From NCBI GenBank assembly GCA_963780045.1, contig CAVZZZ010000001.1, positions 4,278,001-4,342,000 of the forward strand: a stretch of DNA of 64,000 nucleotides, given 5' to 3'. Both the position numbers and the translations under genes were made by a program. Position 1 is the first letter of the stretch, and the number at the start of each line of letters is the position of its first letter. This document shows, piece after piece, positions 1-9,795 of the stretch. This DNA comes from JANXQG01 sp963780045 (lineage in GTDB: Bacteria > Planctomycetota > Planctomycetia > Pirellulales > Thermoguttaceae). A model generated the notes under the pieces. It ran no database searches, was not told the origin of the DNA, and saw nothing but the letters and a program-made list of their open reading frames with translations.

Positions 1-475
1 GGCAGCAAGGTGTCAGGTTATCGAAGTTGCCGATTCCTCTTGCTGACGAGGCCACCAAGACTTTTGCAAACGAGAACTCGCGATGCAGCACAACACTTTC
101 GTTCGTCAGACGACGACACACGTCATCGCATTCGGATGAATCCATTGCGCCCAAGCGGCGAAGCGCATAGAGAACACGCCGAGGGTCAAATGCGCGATTG
201 ATCGACTCCTCGGAATATCGTCCGGTCTTGATCTCGGCGATGACACAGACGGTCCTGTTGAAGTGGTCCAATTTCCAACGGGCGAATTGCTCATTGTCCC
301 AATCGTCTGCCTGCCCCCCGACTTCCTCGAACACTTGCGGAAATCGCACGGCCAATAGGTCAGAATCCGCATTGTATCGGCGTGGAGGTTCGGGGCGATG
401 AAGGACGAAGTTCATCAACGGCAGGAACCCGTTCAGCCGGAAGTACCAGTACGCGAGTGATTCTCCGACGTTCAT
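1..475 (-). CDS. Partial protein with PD-(D/E)XK-nuclease-like motifs (runs off left edge)
   Basis: I translated this frame by hand from an ATG at 473-475. It stays open for 158 codons to the window edge, so the C-terminus is missing. It begins MNVGESLAYWYFRLNG and continues through RRYNADSDLLAVRFPQVFEE to CVIAEIKTGRYSEESINRAF. The spacing of an acidic residue (ADSDLLAVR), a downstream EE pair and the strand VIAEIKTG resembles the D...ExK core of restriction-endonuclease-fold proteins. That fold call is inference. GAGGT lies a few bases upstream of the ATG as ribosome binding site. The composition is coding-like throughout and no competing frame is convincing. The biological role is unknown; a hypothetical nuclease or repair protein is the best description. 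Confidence 0.7.
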   Translation of the reverse strand, partial: MNVGESLAYWYFRLNGFLPLMNFVLHRPEPPRRYNADSDLLAVRFPQVFEEVGGQADDWDNEQFARWKLDHFNRTVCVIAEIKTGRYSEESINRAFDPRRVLYALRRLGAMDSSECDDVCRRLTNESVVLHREFSFAKVLVASSARGIGNFDNLTPCC

Positions 476-703
476 TACCTCGCCAACGCCTTTTGGCCAA
501 GTTGTTTGCCGATGGTGGATCACTGTTGCCGTTCAACCCCTTGCGCACGCCAAGGAGTCAAGTCGAACGGTACAGCGTCGATTCTATAATGCCAACGCGG
601 AAAACGAGAGGCCGCCCGAAAGAAGCTCTCCCATAGTTGGGGTCAAACTGCGACATTCATTACCACTTTCAAGGTAGAATGTTTCGGTCCGACCCGGCGT
701 CTG

Positions 704-871
704 TTATACATGTGCTTCAGGCCAGTGGAACAAGAAGTGGCCGTGGTAGTATTTGTCCCGCAACCAATCGAGGTCTGTCTCAAGGTCTGTCTCCCAATCG
801 TTGATTGCCTCTTCGGATGCGTTCTGCTTTATTTTCATATTGCGACAGAAAGACGCAAGTGCTTCTGCCAT
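704..871 (-). CDS. Small hypothetical protein, 55 aa
   Basis: This ORF starts at an ATG (869-871) and ends TAA (704-706). It opens MAEALASFCRNMKIKQN and ends HGHFLFHWPEAHV, with an acidic, Trp-rich middle (INDWETDLETDLDW). The amphipathic acidic composition and the aromatic-rich C-terminus look like a real small protein. A direct duplication of about 12 bp encodes the repeated ETDLETDL. The same frame is open for ten codons upstream of the ATG after a TGA, so the start could be slightly earlier. No function is recognised. It lies upstream of, and on the same strand as, the nuclease-like gene, separated by about 230 bases. Confidence 0.5.
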   Translation of the reverse strand: MAEALASFCRNMKIKQNASEEAINDWETDLETDLDWLRDKYYHGHFLFHWPEAHV

Positions 872-1141
872 CTTCTTTAGTCGCGTTGCTGACCTGGATC
901 ATCGTGAGGCTGTAGCACCGACCAAGGTCCAGGCCGAATCGCGCATTACCCCACGGCCACATGCTTCTTGTATTTCCGGGCGCGCCGGTCACCGCGACCG
1001 AAGCATCGCACCGGCAAGCTCACGAAAAGAACCGGAGGCATTCGTCCTCTTTGCCGGATCAATGGCCCAGTCACAATGCCACCGGCTTGCCCGTTGGATC
1101 GTTACGCTTGTTGCTACAAGGCAGAGGTCCTTCCACGCGCT

Positions 1142-1192
1142 TCCTTCCTATTCTCCGGCGACGGCGAAGCCGTCGCCGGAGAATAGGAAGGA
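1142..1192. repeat. Long perfect hairpin, 24-bp stem with 3-nt loop
   Basis: The left arm 1142-1165 (core CTATTCTCCGGCGACGGC) is the exact reverse complement of 1169-1192 around the loop GAA. No run of T follows, so it is not a standard terminator. It resembles the intergenic palindromes seen elsewhere in this window. Confidence 0.8.
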
Positions 1193-1402
1193 TGGAGTGC
1201 TGTTGCGCGGTCCGTGTGTAGCTGCGAGCATGAAACTCCCCCAGGCAAGCCGGTGGCATCGGGTGCCCGCGTCTGCTCTGAACAAGCGATTCCATCCATC
1301 ACACCATCACAGTCACCCCTCTTCCGGAGTCAGCAAGTCCTCGCCCCAACCCGCTGCCGAAGGGAGGGGTGATATTATCATTTGTTTACACATGATAACC
1401 AA

Positions 1403-1419
1403 TTGGCACGAGACGTGCT
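1403..1419 (+). promoter_or_regulatory. Sigma-54 (-24/-12) promoter-like site
   Basis: TTGGCACGAGACGTGCT matches the known sigma-54 consensus YTGGCACG-N4-TTGCW except for one base. The invariant GG (1405-1406) and GC (1417-1418) are 12 bases apart, as required. It points toward the small ORF at 1580. Function is inferred from the match only; no activator gene is adjacent. Confidence 0.45.
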
Positions 1420-1579
1420 GCATAAGGGAAGCGCGGCCGTTTTCCTGCCAAAATGGCAGGCGATGCTGCGCGCGGCCGGCGATGAGGGATCAGGGGAGAA
1501 AGACAGGCCTTGGCGGTTGGTCCTGCTACCCGCTCCCAGATTTGCGCAACACCTACAACTTATGAGGGAGGACATTACA

Positions 1580-1768
1580 ATGCCGAAACCATCATGCGTA
1601 AGTCCTTTGATAATATGTGTTTACGAAGGCGGCGGAGATGCGCAACAGCGGCAAGAAAAACGCGGAGGCGTTGCGCATCTCTTTGGCCACTCGCTCTTCG
1701 ACAGAAAAATGATGAACAGAAAACTAGTTTGGGGGAAACGGCACGGCGAGTTGGACATTGGGAGATAG
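1580..1768 (+). CDS. Small hypothetical ORF, 62 aa
   Basis: The ATG at 1580 follows GAGGGAGG at ideal spacing. The product begins MPKPSCVSPLIICVYEGGG and is basic toward the C-terminus. A sigma-54-like promoter lies 160 bases upstream. The coding region contains a perfect 12-bp inverted repeat (1635-1646 with 1670-1681), which could fold in RNA. No homolog is recognised. It may be a real small protein, or the region may be a structured transcript with a chance ORF. Confidence 0.3.
   Translation: MPKPSCVSPLIICVYEGGGDAQQRQEKRGGVAHLFGHSLFDRKMMNRKLVWGKRHGELDIGR
1635..1681. repeat. 12-bp perfect inverted repeat inside the small ORF
   Basis: GAGATGCGCAAC at 1635-1646 pairs exactly with GTTGCGCATCTC at 1670-1681, leaving a 23-nt loop. 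Confidence 0.6.
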
Positions 1769-2511
1769 AAATTGTGCAACTCATGCACTTCAATTTGGCC
1801 GGCTTGGCGCCGCCTGGTCGGTAATTTCTGCCCGCTGGTGCAGAAGCCACCTGGAGGCCGGTATTCCTGAGCGGACGCTGAGACGATCCTGAGCGGGGTC
1901 TAAGCCGCTTGTGAGCCAGTGCTGAGTCGATCCTGATTGTGCCAAGAAGCTTGGAAGAGGAGGAAAACCACAGGACGTGATTTGAAACCTTTTAGCGGAA
2001 TCCTGCGGGTAAAAGCCCGCCCAGGAGAGCTTGACCAGCACCTGGAAGCGAGTCTTGCGCGGTGAAAGGCAACCGACATCGTGATACGTAGACAGCGGGC
2101 CCGAAAGCCATGCTATTCAGCCTCGAAAGGGTTCAGACTTGCCGGCGTCTTCGTCGTTTAGGAAGCGGGGACCACGCGAGCGTCTCGTCACTGGTCAGAG
2201 ACGCATCGGCCGACCGGGGTCCGAGAACATGTGCAAACGGGAATGGGGATTCCCCAGGAACTTGGGAGCTCCTGTCGTCTCCACGGAAGCAGTCCCGGAA
2301 GGGGATACCGGGTGAACAACCGCAGGCCCGATGCCGCCGCACGCCGCGGCAGCGGGAGCGAAATGAGGCGTGGTCCCGTGGCACCGCCAAACGAAGGAAA
2401 CGAAGTGCGGCGGGAGGGACGGCAGGAAGTCGCAGTGCCTTGATAGTACCGGCGAAGCGGGGGAACAAACGCCCGTGCGGACCCCGTGGAGGGAAGCGAG
2501 GCATCGGGAGC

Positions 2512-3893
2512 ATGGAATCGTTGTTGGGACATACGACGGATACCGGAGATTCGATGTACGTATTACCGAAACAGCAACGGATAGCCGAGTTGGCGAGACA
2601 GTCGCCGCAGACGGCCTTCACTACGCTGGCCCACCTGATGGACATTGACTGGCTGGACGCGGCCTTCGCCAGGACCGGGCGGCGGGCGTGGACGGACAGA
2701 CGTGGCACGACTACGAGCGGAACCTGAAGGAGAACCTTCAGTCGCTCCTGGACCGCGCCAAGTCCGGCACGTACCGGGCACCGCCGGCGCGGCGCGTGCA
2801 TATTCCCAAGGGCGGCTCGACCACCGAGACCCGACCCGTCGGAATCCCGACTTTGGAGGACAAAGTTCTCCAAAGGGCGGTCGTCATGCTGCTGGAGCCG
2901 ATCTACGAGCAGGACTTCGATCCCGGCTCGTACGGCTTCCGGCCGGGGCGATCGGCGCACGCGGCCTTGGAAGACTTGCGTCAGCAGGCGATGGCCAATC
3001 ATGGAGGCCGGGTTCTGGAGGTGGACATCCGAAAGTTCTTTGATACTTTGGACCACGCCCATCTGCGGCAGTTAATCCAACTCAGGGTGCGTGACGGCGT
3101 AGTGTTGCGCCTGATCGGCAAATGGCTCAATGCGGGCGTGATGGAAGACGGTAACATCAGTTACCCGGAAGCCGGCAGCCCGCAAGGAGGCGTGATTTCA
3201 CCCCTGCTGGCCAACGTGTACTTGCATTACGTGCTGGACACGTGGTTTCGCCAGGAGGTGCAACCGCGACTCCGGGGCAAGGCCCACCTGATCCGCTATG
3301 CGGACGACTTCGTGATTCTGTTCACGAATGAAAGCGACGCACGGCGGGTAATGGAGGTGCTGCCCAAACGCTTCGACAAGTACGGCCTGACGCTACACCC
3401 CGACAAGACCCGCTTGATTCCTTTTCGCCGTCCGCCCTACAAGGGGTCCGGCGGGAAGGACGACGGGAATGACCCGCCTGGCACGTTCGACCTCTTGGGT
3501 TTCACCCATTACTGGGGTCGGGCGCTCACCGGCGGATGGGTGGTGAAGCGGCAGACGGCCTCGTCGCGGCTGAGCCGGGCCGTGCGGAGCATAGCCCAAT
3601 GGTGCCGGATCAACCGGCATCGAGCGGTCTGCGAGCAGCACTACAAGTTGAGTCAGAAGGTACGCGGACACTACGCGTACTACGGGATCACCTGCAACAT
3701 GCGAATGTTGAAGGTGTTTCTGCAAGCAGTGCAACGAGCATGGCGGAAGTGGCTGGAACGCCGCAACCGTCAACGCGAGATGAACTGGGACCGATTCCAG
3801 CGGCTGCTACAGCGTTATTCGCTTCCGTCGCCGAAAATCGTCCACTCTTACGTCAAGCAGCGAACCCATGCCTTGAGGAAGCGTATGGTCTAA
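2512..3893 (+). pseudogene. ltrA: Group II intron reverse transcriptase/maturase, frameshifted
   Basis: Two frames together give a normal maturase. The first (ATG at 2512, or 2554) reads KQQRIAELARQSPQTAF up to about 2675. The second continues RAAGVDGQTWHDYERN from about 2676 to the stop. Adding one base near 2675 restores the canonical R-x-D-G-A-A-G-V-D-G region (1382 nt plus 1 gives 461 codons). The RT core is complete: RPVGIPTLEDKVLQRAV, YGFRPGRSAHAAL, the catalytic YADD, and SPQGGVISPLLAN. The C-terminal maturase (X) domain follows (GHYAYYGI). No HNH endonuclease domain is present. The stop codon lies inside the putative domain V hairpin. Intact, it would splice and mobilise the intron; as written it would not be made whole. 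Confidence 0.8.
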
Positions 3894-3949
3894 TGCGTCC
3901 ACGTACGGATCTGTGGGAGCCCTGGGCGGGCAACCGCCCAGGGCCACCC
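3878..3949 (+). ncRNA. Group II intron domain V/VI-like hairpins
   Basis: The segment AAGCGTATGG ... CCACGTACGGATC can fold as domain V: AGC near the base, GUA/UAC and UGG/CCA helices separated by a two-base CG bulge. One pyrimidine expected after AGC seems to be missing. The next hairpin (3915-3949) has an 11-bp perfect stem capped by GCAA with an unpaired A near its 3' base, fitting domain VI. Assignment is by eye. Confidence 0.4.
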
Positions 3950-4082
3950 GGCGCGGGTTGTGAGCGGATCCTGAGCGCGTGCTGATCGGGAAAACGGCCG
4001 AAAACAAGGCAAGAACTTGATGTTCGACACGTAAAGAAAAATCCTCGGCCCAAGACGACCGGAAATGCACCACGCGAAACGT

Positions 4083-4103
4083 TATAATGCAGGGACCTGG
4101 AGG
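4083..4103 (+). promoter_or_regulatory. Likely -10 box and ribosome binding site of the DUF1501 gene
   Basis: A perfect TATAAT (4083-4088) lies 24 bases before the ATG. No good -35 box is visible at 16-18 bases upstream. GGAGG at 4099-4103 is the ribosome binding site, 8 bases from the ATG. Confidence 0.5.
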
Positions 4104-4111
4104 ACTCGACC

Positions 4112-5575
4112 ATGAGCGAAGTGGACCACACAGCCTGCGGATGCCAGAACTCGATCGAGCCGCTGTTCACAAACCGGCGGCAGTTCCTCAGCCGGTTCGG
4201 CATGGGGTTGGGCGGAGTGGCGCTGGCGGAAATGCTGGCACGCGAGTCGGCGGCGGCAAGCGTCGATCATGGCATCCTCGGCGGGCCGCAATTCCCGCCG
4301 AAAGCCAAGCGGATCATTTTCCTTTTCATGTCGGGCGGGCCGTCGCAGCTCGATCTTTTCGACTATAAGCCACTGTTGAACAAGCGGAATGGCGAGCAAC
4401 TGCCCGACAGCGTCCGCGGCTCTCAGCGGCTTACGGGCATGTCGGGCAACCAGTCGTCGATCCCGCTGGTCGGCTCGCCCTACAAGTTCGCGCAAAAGGG
4501 GCCGGCCGGCGCGTGGTTCAGCGAACTGCTCCCGCACACGGCCGGCATCGCGGACAAGCTTTGCGTCGTCCGCGCGATGTTCACCGAGGCGATCAATCAC
4601 GGTCCCGGCGTGACGTTCCTGCAAACCGGTTCGCAAATCGCCGGCCGGCCGAGCATGGGCGCTTGGCTGAGTTACGGGCTAGGCCAGGAGAATGCTGACC
4701 TGCCGTCGTTCGTCGTGCTCATCACGAAGGACAAGACCGGCCAGCCGCTGGGGGCGCACCTCTGGGGGAGCGGCTTTTTGCCGTCGCGACATCAAGGCGT
4801 CCTCTTCCGCCCGTCGCGCGACCCGGTGCTCTACCTCAACAACCCGGCGGGCGTCAGCCGCGACAGCCGGCGGATGCTGCTGGATCGCCTGCACGAGCTG
4901 CACGACCACCAATACGCCGGCACGCCGGACGCGGAAATCCAGTCGCGGATCGACCAGTACGAGATGGCGTTCCGCATGCAGACGAGCATCCCCGACGTCA
5001 CCGACCTGGCCAACGAGCCGAAGGAAGTGTTGGACCTCTACGGTCCCGACGTCCACAAGCCGGGCACGTTCGCCGCCAACTGCCTGCTGGCCCGCCGCCT
5101 CACCGAGCGCGGCGTGCGGTTCGTGCAGCTTTACCACCAGGACTGGGACCATCACGGCGGACTGCCCGCCGCGCTGCCGCAAATCTGCCGAGAGACCGAC
5201 CAGCCGTCGGCGGCGCTCGTCAAGGACCTTGAGCGCCGCGGCCTATTGAAGGACACGCTGGTCGTTTGGGGCGGCGAATTCGGGCGCACGAACTACTGCC
5301 AGGGGAAAATCCAGGCGAACTTCGGCCGCGACCATCATCCACGCTGCTTTACGATGTGGATGGCCGGCGGCGGCGTGAAAGCCGGCAGCATGTTCGGCGA
5401 GACGTGCGAGTTCGGCTACAACATCGTCCGCGACGGCGTCGACGTCCACGACTTCCACGCCACGCTGCTGCACTTGCTGGGCATCGACCACGAGCGGTTG
5501 ACCTACAAGTTCCAAGGCCGCCGCTACCGCCTGACCGACGTTTTCGGCAAGCTTGTGCCGCAATTGATAGGGTAG
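4112..5575 (+). CDS. DUF1501 domain-containing exported protein
   Basis: The 487-aa product has a twin-arginine type leader (TNRRQFLSRFGMGLGGVAL, residues about 20-40), consistent with Tat export. The DUF1501 body follows, with FLFMSGGPSQLDLFDYKP near residue 75, and downstream VWGGEFGRTNYCQG and RDHHPRCFTMWMAGGGVK. This family is greatly expanded in Planctomycetota and has a sulfatase/phosphatase-like alkaline phosphatase fold; its reaction is not established. Such genes usually sit next to a DUF1549/DUF1553 cytochrome-type partner, which is absent here. The upstream neighbour is a group II intron. Start chosen from the GGAGG ribosome binding site. Confidence 0.95.
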   Translation: MSEVDHTACGCQNSIEPLFTNRRQFLSRFGMGLGGVALAEMLARESAAASVDHGILGGPQFPPKAKRIIFLFMSGGPSQLDLFDYKPLLNKRNGEQLPDSVRGSQRLTGMSGNQSSIPLVGSPYKFAQKGPAGAWFSELLPHTAGIADKLCVVRAMFTEAINHGPGVTFLQTGSQIAGRPSMGAWLSYGLGQENADLPSFVVLITKDKTGQPLGAHLWGSGFLPSRHQGVLFRPSRDPVLYLNNPAGVSRDSRRMLLDRLHELHDHQYAGTPDAEIQSRIDQYEMAFRMQTSIPDVTDLANEPKEVLDLYGPDVHKPGTFAANCLLARRLTERGVRFVQLYHQDWDHHGGLPAALPQICRETDQPSAALVKDLERRGLLKDTLVVWGGEFGRTNYCQGKIQANFGRDHHPRCFTMWMAGGGVKAGSMFGETCEFGYNIVRDGVDVHDFHATLLHLLGIDHERLTYKFQGRRYRLTDVFGKLVPQLIG

Positions 5576-5588
5576 AATGCGCTGCTGG

Positions 5589-6638
<1,050 letters not shown>

Positions 6639-6646
6639 GATCTCAT

Positions 6647-6740
6647 GCGTAGGCCGGAACAAGCGCAGCGCAGTTCCGGCATTTCTCACTGTCGTTGTTT
6701 GTACTGCGCCGGAACTGCGCAAGCTTGTTCCGGCCTACGC
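6647..6740. repeat. Imperfect inverted repeat with arms of about 33 bp
   Basis: The arm 6647-6680 (begins GCGTAGGCCGGAACAAGC) is nearly the exact reverse complement of 6708-6740. It lies between mtnA and purE, and the purE stop codon (6735-6737) falls inside the right arm. It could act as a terminator or mRNA-stabilising hairpin. Its sequence looks like a dispersed intergenic repeat rather than a gene-specific structure. Confidence 0.8.
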
Positions 6741-7244
6741 CTTCGCAAGGGTTGCCTGCAACGTCGTGTCTTTCGCCAGCACCTTATCCACCAGCCCGCG
6801 TTTGTAGCCCATGTATTTCTCCTGCAAGGCCGGATCGGCCAGGGCGAGCATCTGCACGGCCAAGAGCCCGGCATTGCGGGCGCCGCCGCTGCCAACGCCG
6901 ACGGTAGCCACGGGCACGTCGCCCGGCATCTGTACCATCGAGAGCAGCGAATCCAATCCGCCGGCCAGCTCCGTGGGCACGGGAATGCCGATCACCGGCA
7001 GAACTGTATGCGCGGCGACCACGCCGGCCAAATGCGCTGCGCCGCCCGCGGCAGCCAGAATCACACGCAGACCCCGCTCGGCGGCCGAGGACGCATATTC
7101 CTGCACGATTTCCGGCGTGCGGTGGGCGCTCATCACGCGGACTTCGTGAGGTACGTTGAACTCGGTCAGCGCGGCGGCCGCGCCTTTGATTTTGGGCCAG
7201 TCGCTATCGCTGCCCATAATGATGCCGACAAGTGCGGGCGACAT
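6735..7244 (-). CDS. purE: N5-carboxyaminoimidazole ribonucleotide mutase
   Basis: PurE (class I) converts N5-CAIR to CAIR in de novo purine synthesis. The 169-aa protein opens VGIIMGSDSDWPKIK, with the SDSD substrate loop. VRVMSAHRTPEIVQEYA (catalytic His) and AAAGGAAHLAGVVAAHT follow, then PVIGIPVP and MPGDVPVATVGVG. The frame is intact. No purK is adjacent. It lies between ald and mtnA, all on the minus strand, only 3 bases from the end of ald, so co-transcription with ald is likely. Confidence 0.95.
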   Translation of the reverse strand: MSPALVGIIMGSDSDWPKIKGAAAALTEFNVPHEVRVMSAHRTPEIVQEYASSAAERGLRVILAAAGGAAHLAGVVAAHTVLPVIGIPVPTELAGGLDSLLSMVQMPGDVPVATVGVGSGGARNAGLLAVQMLALADPALQEKYMGYKRGLVDKVLAKDTTLQATLAKA

Positions 7245-7247
7245 AGT

Positions 7248-8355
7248 CTATCCTCCGTACATCGGATTGTACTTCATCCCAAACGTCTCCGCCACCGCGC
7301 GGTTCGTCACCTCGCCCTTGCAGAGGTTGATGGCGCGGGCGACGGGGCAGAGCGTCTTGGCGGCGTTTTCCAGCCCGCGGTTGGCGATCTGCAAGGCCCA
7401 TGGCAGCGTGACGTTGCACAAGGCGTAGGTGCTCGTGCGGCCGACCGCGCCGGGCATGTTCGTCACGCAGTAGTGCAGCACGTCGTCTACGAGGTAGGTC
7501 GGGTTGCCGTGCGTCGTCGGGCGGCTCGTGGCCACGCAGCCGCCCTGGTCGATTGCCACGTCGATGATCACGCTGCCGGGCTTCATCAGCTTGAGGTCTT
7601 CGCGCTCAATGAGCCGCGGGGCCTTCGCGCCGGGCACGAGCACCGCGCCAATCACCAGGTCCGCTCGGCGGAGCTGCTCGCGGACCGTCTCGCGGTCGCT
7701 GAAGAGCACGGTCACGTTGGGCGGCATGACGTCGTCCAGGTAGCGGAGGCGGTCCATGTTGATGTCCAGCAGTCCGATGTTGGCGCGGAAGCCGGCGGCG
7801 ATCTTGGCCGCGTTGGCCCCTACCACGCCGCCGCCCAAAATCGAGATGTGCGCTGGATCGACGCCCGGCACACCGCCCAGCAGGATGCCGCGGCCCATTT
7901 GCGGGCGTCGAGATACTTGGCCCCTTCCTGGATGCTCATCCGCCCGGCGACTTCGCTCATCGGCGTCAAAAGCGGCAGGCGGCCCTGGTCGTCGCTGAGC
8001 GTCTCGTACGCCACGGCGATGCTGCCCGTTTGCAGCAGGTCCTCGGTCAGCTTGCGATCTGCGGCGAGGTGGAAATAGGTGAAGACGATCTGCCCCGGCC
8101 GCAGCATTTTGCATTCGACCGGCTGCGGCTCCTTGACCTTGACGATCATGTCCGCCCGGCCGTAGATCTCCTGGGCGGTGGGGACAATCTCTGCACCGTG
8201 ACGGACGTAGGCGTCGTCGTTCAGGCCTGACCCCGCCCCGGCCGCCGCCTCGACCAGCACGCGGTGGCCTGCCGGGTCAGCTCCTCCGCCCCGACGGGCA
8301 GCAGGCCGACGCGGTATTCATCGTTCTTGATCTCTTTTGGGATTCCTATAAGCAT
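7248..8355 (-). CDS. ald: Alanine dehydrogenase, two frameshifts
   Basis: Three frames assemble one alanine dehydrogenase (NAD-dependent alanine/pyruvate interconversion). The first, from the ATG at 8355, reads MLIGIPKEIKNDEYRVGLLP up to ELTRQ. The second reads GHRVLVEAAAGAGSG through KVKEPQPVE and YFHLAADRKLTE to EGAKYLD. The third reads RPQMGRGILLGGVPGV through the NAD-binding ISILGGGVVGANAAKIAAG to the stop. Adding one base near 8270 and one near 7908 gives exactly 370 codons, the normal family length. The residues at both joints are canonical. The gene is therefore either freshly inactivated or damaged by sequence errors. Confidence 0.85.
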
Positions 8356-8478
8356 GGTTAATGTTTTCGAGTACGCCGGGCATTCCTGCTTGACACAATT
8401 CGGAATCAGCCCTGGAAAGTCAATCCGAGCATGATACCTTCCACCAGCATTTTTGGCGAGGACCGGCAGATTGCCCGA

Positions 8479-9795
8479 CTATTGATGCTTATCTGCCGGA
8501 CGGATAACAGCATTTGCCGTGCGCACAAGCTTTCCACCCCCCGGCGGGATCCTGAGTTCCACTTTCGCGTCGGCTGCTGTCCATGCGCCGGACGTCGCGT
8601 CGAAGGATTCCATTTTACCAGGCCCGACCAGATCGACCTTCGCCGCAGTCTTGTAATCCAGGTTGACGACGACCGCATGGGTTGGCTTGTCGCCCGTACC
8701 GAAGTAGCCGAGCAGGAATCCCCGCACCCGTTCCGGCGGCTTGTAGGTCATTGGCGCCACGGGCGGATCGAAGCGGAACGGCGCGCTGACCGGCAGTGGA
8801 GTCGATCCGGGTGGCGACATGCCGGCATGATAAACGGCCAGCGACCGCAGAGGCTGGAGCTCCTTGGCAATCGCCAGAAACTCGCGGTTGAGCGTTTTCA
8901 AGGCGTCGTAAAGCGGCGTCGGCTTGTTGTCGGCCGTTGCAATTCCGCCCTTCATATCCGGCGAATAGTAGACGAAATAGGAGATGGCCTTCCCGCCGTA
9001 GGCCAATGTCGTGTAGACGAGGAACCGCTCTTCGTCCGGGCCCGGCACGCGCATCGCCGCCGGCGCCCAGGTGCAGGCTTGCACGATGTTGAGAAACGGC
9101 AAGTGGGCCTCAATCGTAGCGTTGCGGACCATCGCCAAGTTGAGAAAGTAATCCGGGCTGTCGCCCGCGACTGCGAACTGGTAGTGGTCCCAACTCACCA
9201 GCGACGGCTTGACGACGCGGATGTACTGCCGCAGGTAGTCTCGGTAAGCGGTGACCATGTCACCTTTCGTGCCGAGTTGCTCGTTGTTGGCGTAGGTTGG
9301 CAACAGGTTGATGTATGCCAGGTGCGCCGCATCGAGGGCGCGGAGGTGGGCTACCAGCTTTCCCAGGGCGGGAAAGGCGGCCGCGCTTGGCTCGTCGATG
9401 ATGAAGTAGCTATACAGCGCAGGGTGCTTGCGGACCCGTTCGATCAGCGCGTCGAGCTTGGCCAGCTTCTGAGGGTTGTTCAGCGACTCGGCATTCAGCA
9501 AGACGTCGGTAAGCTGCGCCCGAAGACCATGCCGCCGGGCGACATCGAGCTCCTTCTCGGTACACCAGACCAGGTTAAAGCCGCCCTCGGCCATTTGCCG
9601 GGCGACGGCGTCGGTCATCGCCGGCCCGGCCCAGTAGGTGACGATGGGTGTCCCCATCCGCCAAGAGGGCTTACTTGCGATCGCGGGCGGAGAGTTGCCT
9701 GATTTTTCACTGGTTTGCCCAAACCCCGTAGAGACGGCGGTTGCGGCGTAAAGGCCAACGAGGAGAAAGCAATTACTGCGCACGTTCTTGGCCAT
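8479..9795 (-). CDS. Secreted TIM-barrel-like protein, possible glycoside hydrolase
   Basis: The 438-aa product begins MAKNVRSNCFLLVGLYAATAV, a signal peptide. The mature part carries MGTPIVTYWAGPAMTD, GGFNLVWCTEKELDVARRHGL, YFIIDEPSAAAFPALGKLV and VSWDHYQFA. This succession of strand-like segments with Glu/Asp at strand ends suggests a beta/alpha barrel of the GH5/GH42 type. The D-E-P in YFIIDEPS is the best catalytic candidate. The C-terminal 80 residues look like a beta-sandwich. Substrate and activity are not evident. The start at 9795 was chosen because it directly precedes the basic/hydrophobic signal; it overlaps the upstream small gene by 23 bases. Confidence 0.7.
   Translation of the reverse strand: MAKNVRSNCFLLVGLYAATAVSTGFGQTSEKSGNSPPAIASKPSWRMGTPIVTYWAGPAMTDAVARQMAEGGFNLVWCTEKELDVARRHGLRAQLTDVLLNAESLNNPQKLAKLDALIERVRKHPALYSYFIIDEPSAAAFPALGKLVAHLRALDAAHLAYINLLPTYANNEQLGTKGDMVTAYRDYLRQYIRVVKPSLVSWDHYQFAVAGDSPDYFLNLAMVRNATIEAHLPFLNIVQACTWAPAAMRVPGPDEERFLVYTTLAYGGKAISYFVYYSPDMKGGIATADNKPTPLYDALKTLNREFLAIAKELQPLRSLAVYHAGMSPPGSTPLPVSAPFRFDPPVAPMTYKPPERVRGFLLGYFGTGDKPTHAVVVNLDYKTAAKVDLVGPGKMESFDATSGAWTAADAKVELRIPPGGGKLVRTANAVIRPADKHQ

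Larger units (their letters stand above)
872..1938. other. Gene-poor stretch
   Basis: No conserved protein was found here; the longest frame (753-1565, +) is arginine- and serine-rich and looks non-coding. The stretch holds a near-perfect 24-bp hairpin at 1142-1192, a sigma-54-like promoter at 1403-1419, a small ORF with a good ribosome binding site at 1580-1768, and a perfect 12-bp inverted repeat at 1635-1681. The last 100 bases carry several degenerate CTGAG..GATCCTGA motifs that recur after the intron near 3960. Confidence 0.5.
1939..3955 (+). mobile_element. Degenerate bacterial group II intron (boundaries approximate)
   Basis: A long non-coding, highly structured leader (about 1939-2510) precedes a maturase-type reverse transcriptase. 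It is followed by domain V-like and domain VI-like hairpins, the order expected of a group II intron (domains I-III, ORF in IV, then V and VI). The leader holds several short complementary blocks and an AGTACCGGCGAAGCGG segment of the kind seen upstream of intron-encoded ORFs. The 5' end is placed at GTGCC (1939), which departs from the canonical GUGYG. The 3' end is placed just after the last hairpin. Both ends are estimates. The ORF carries a frameshift and domain V looks one base short, so the copy is probably inactive. Confidence 0.6.

Noticed and set aside
753..1565. 270-codon plus-strand frame
   Set aside because: Low-complexity, no ribosome binding site, and spans the 55-aa minus-strand gene and a long hairpin.
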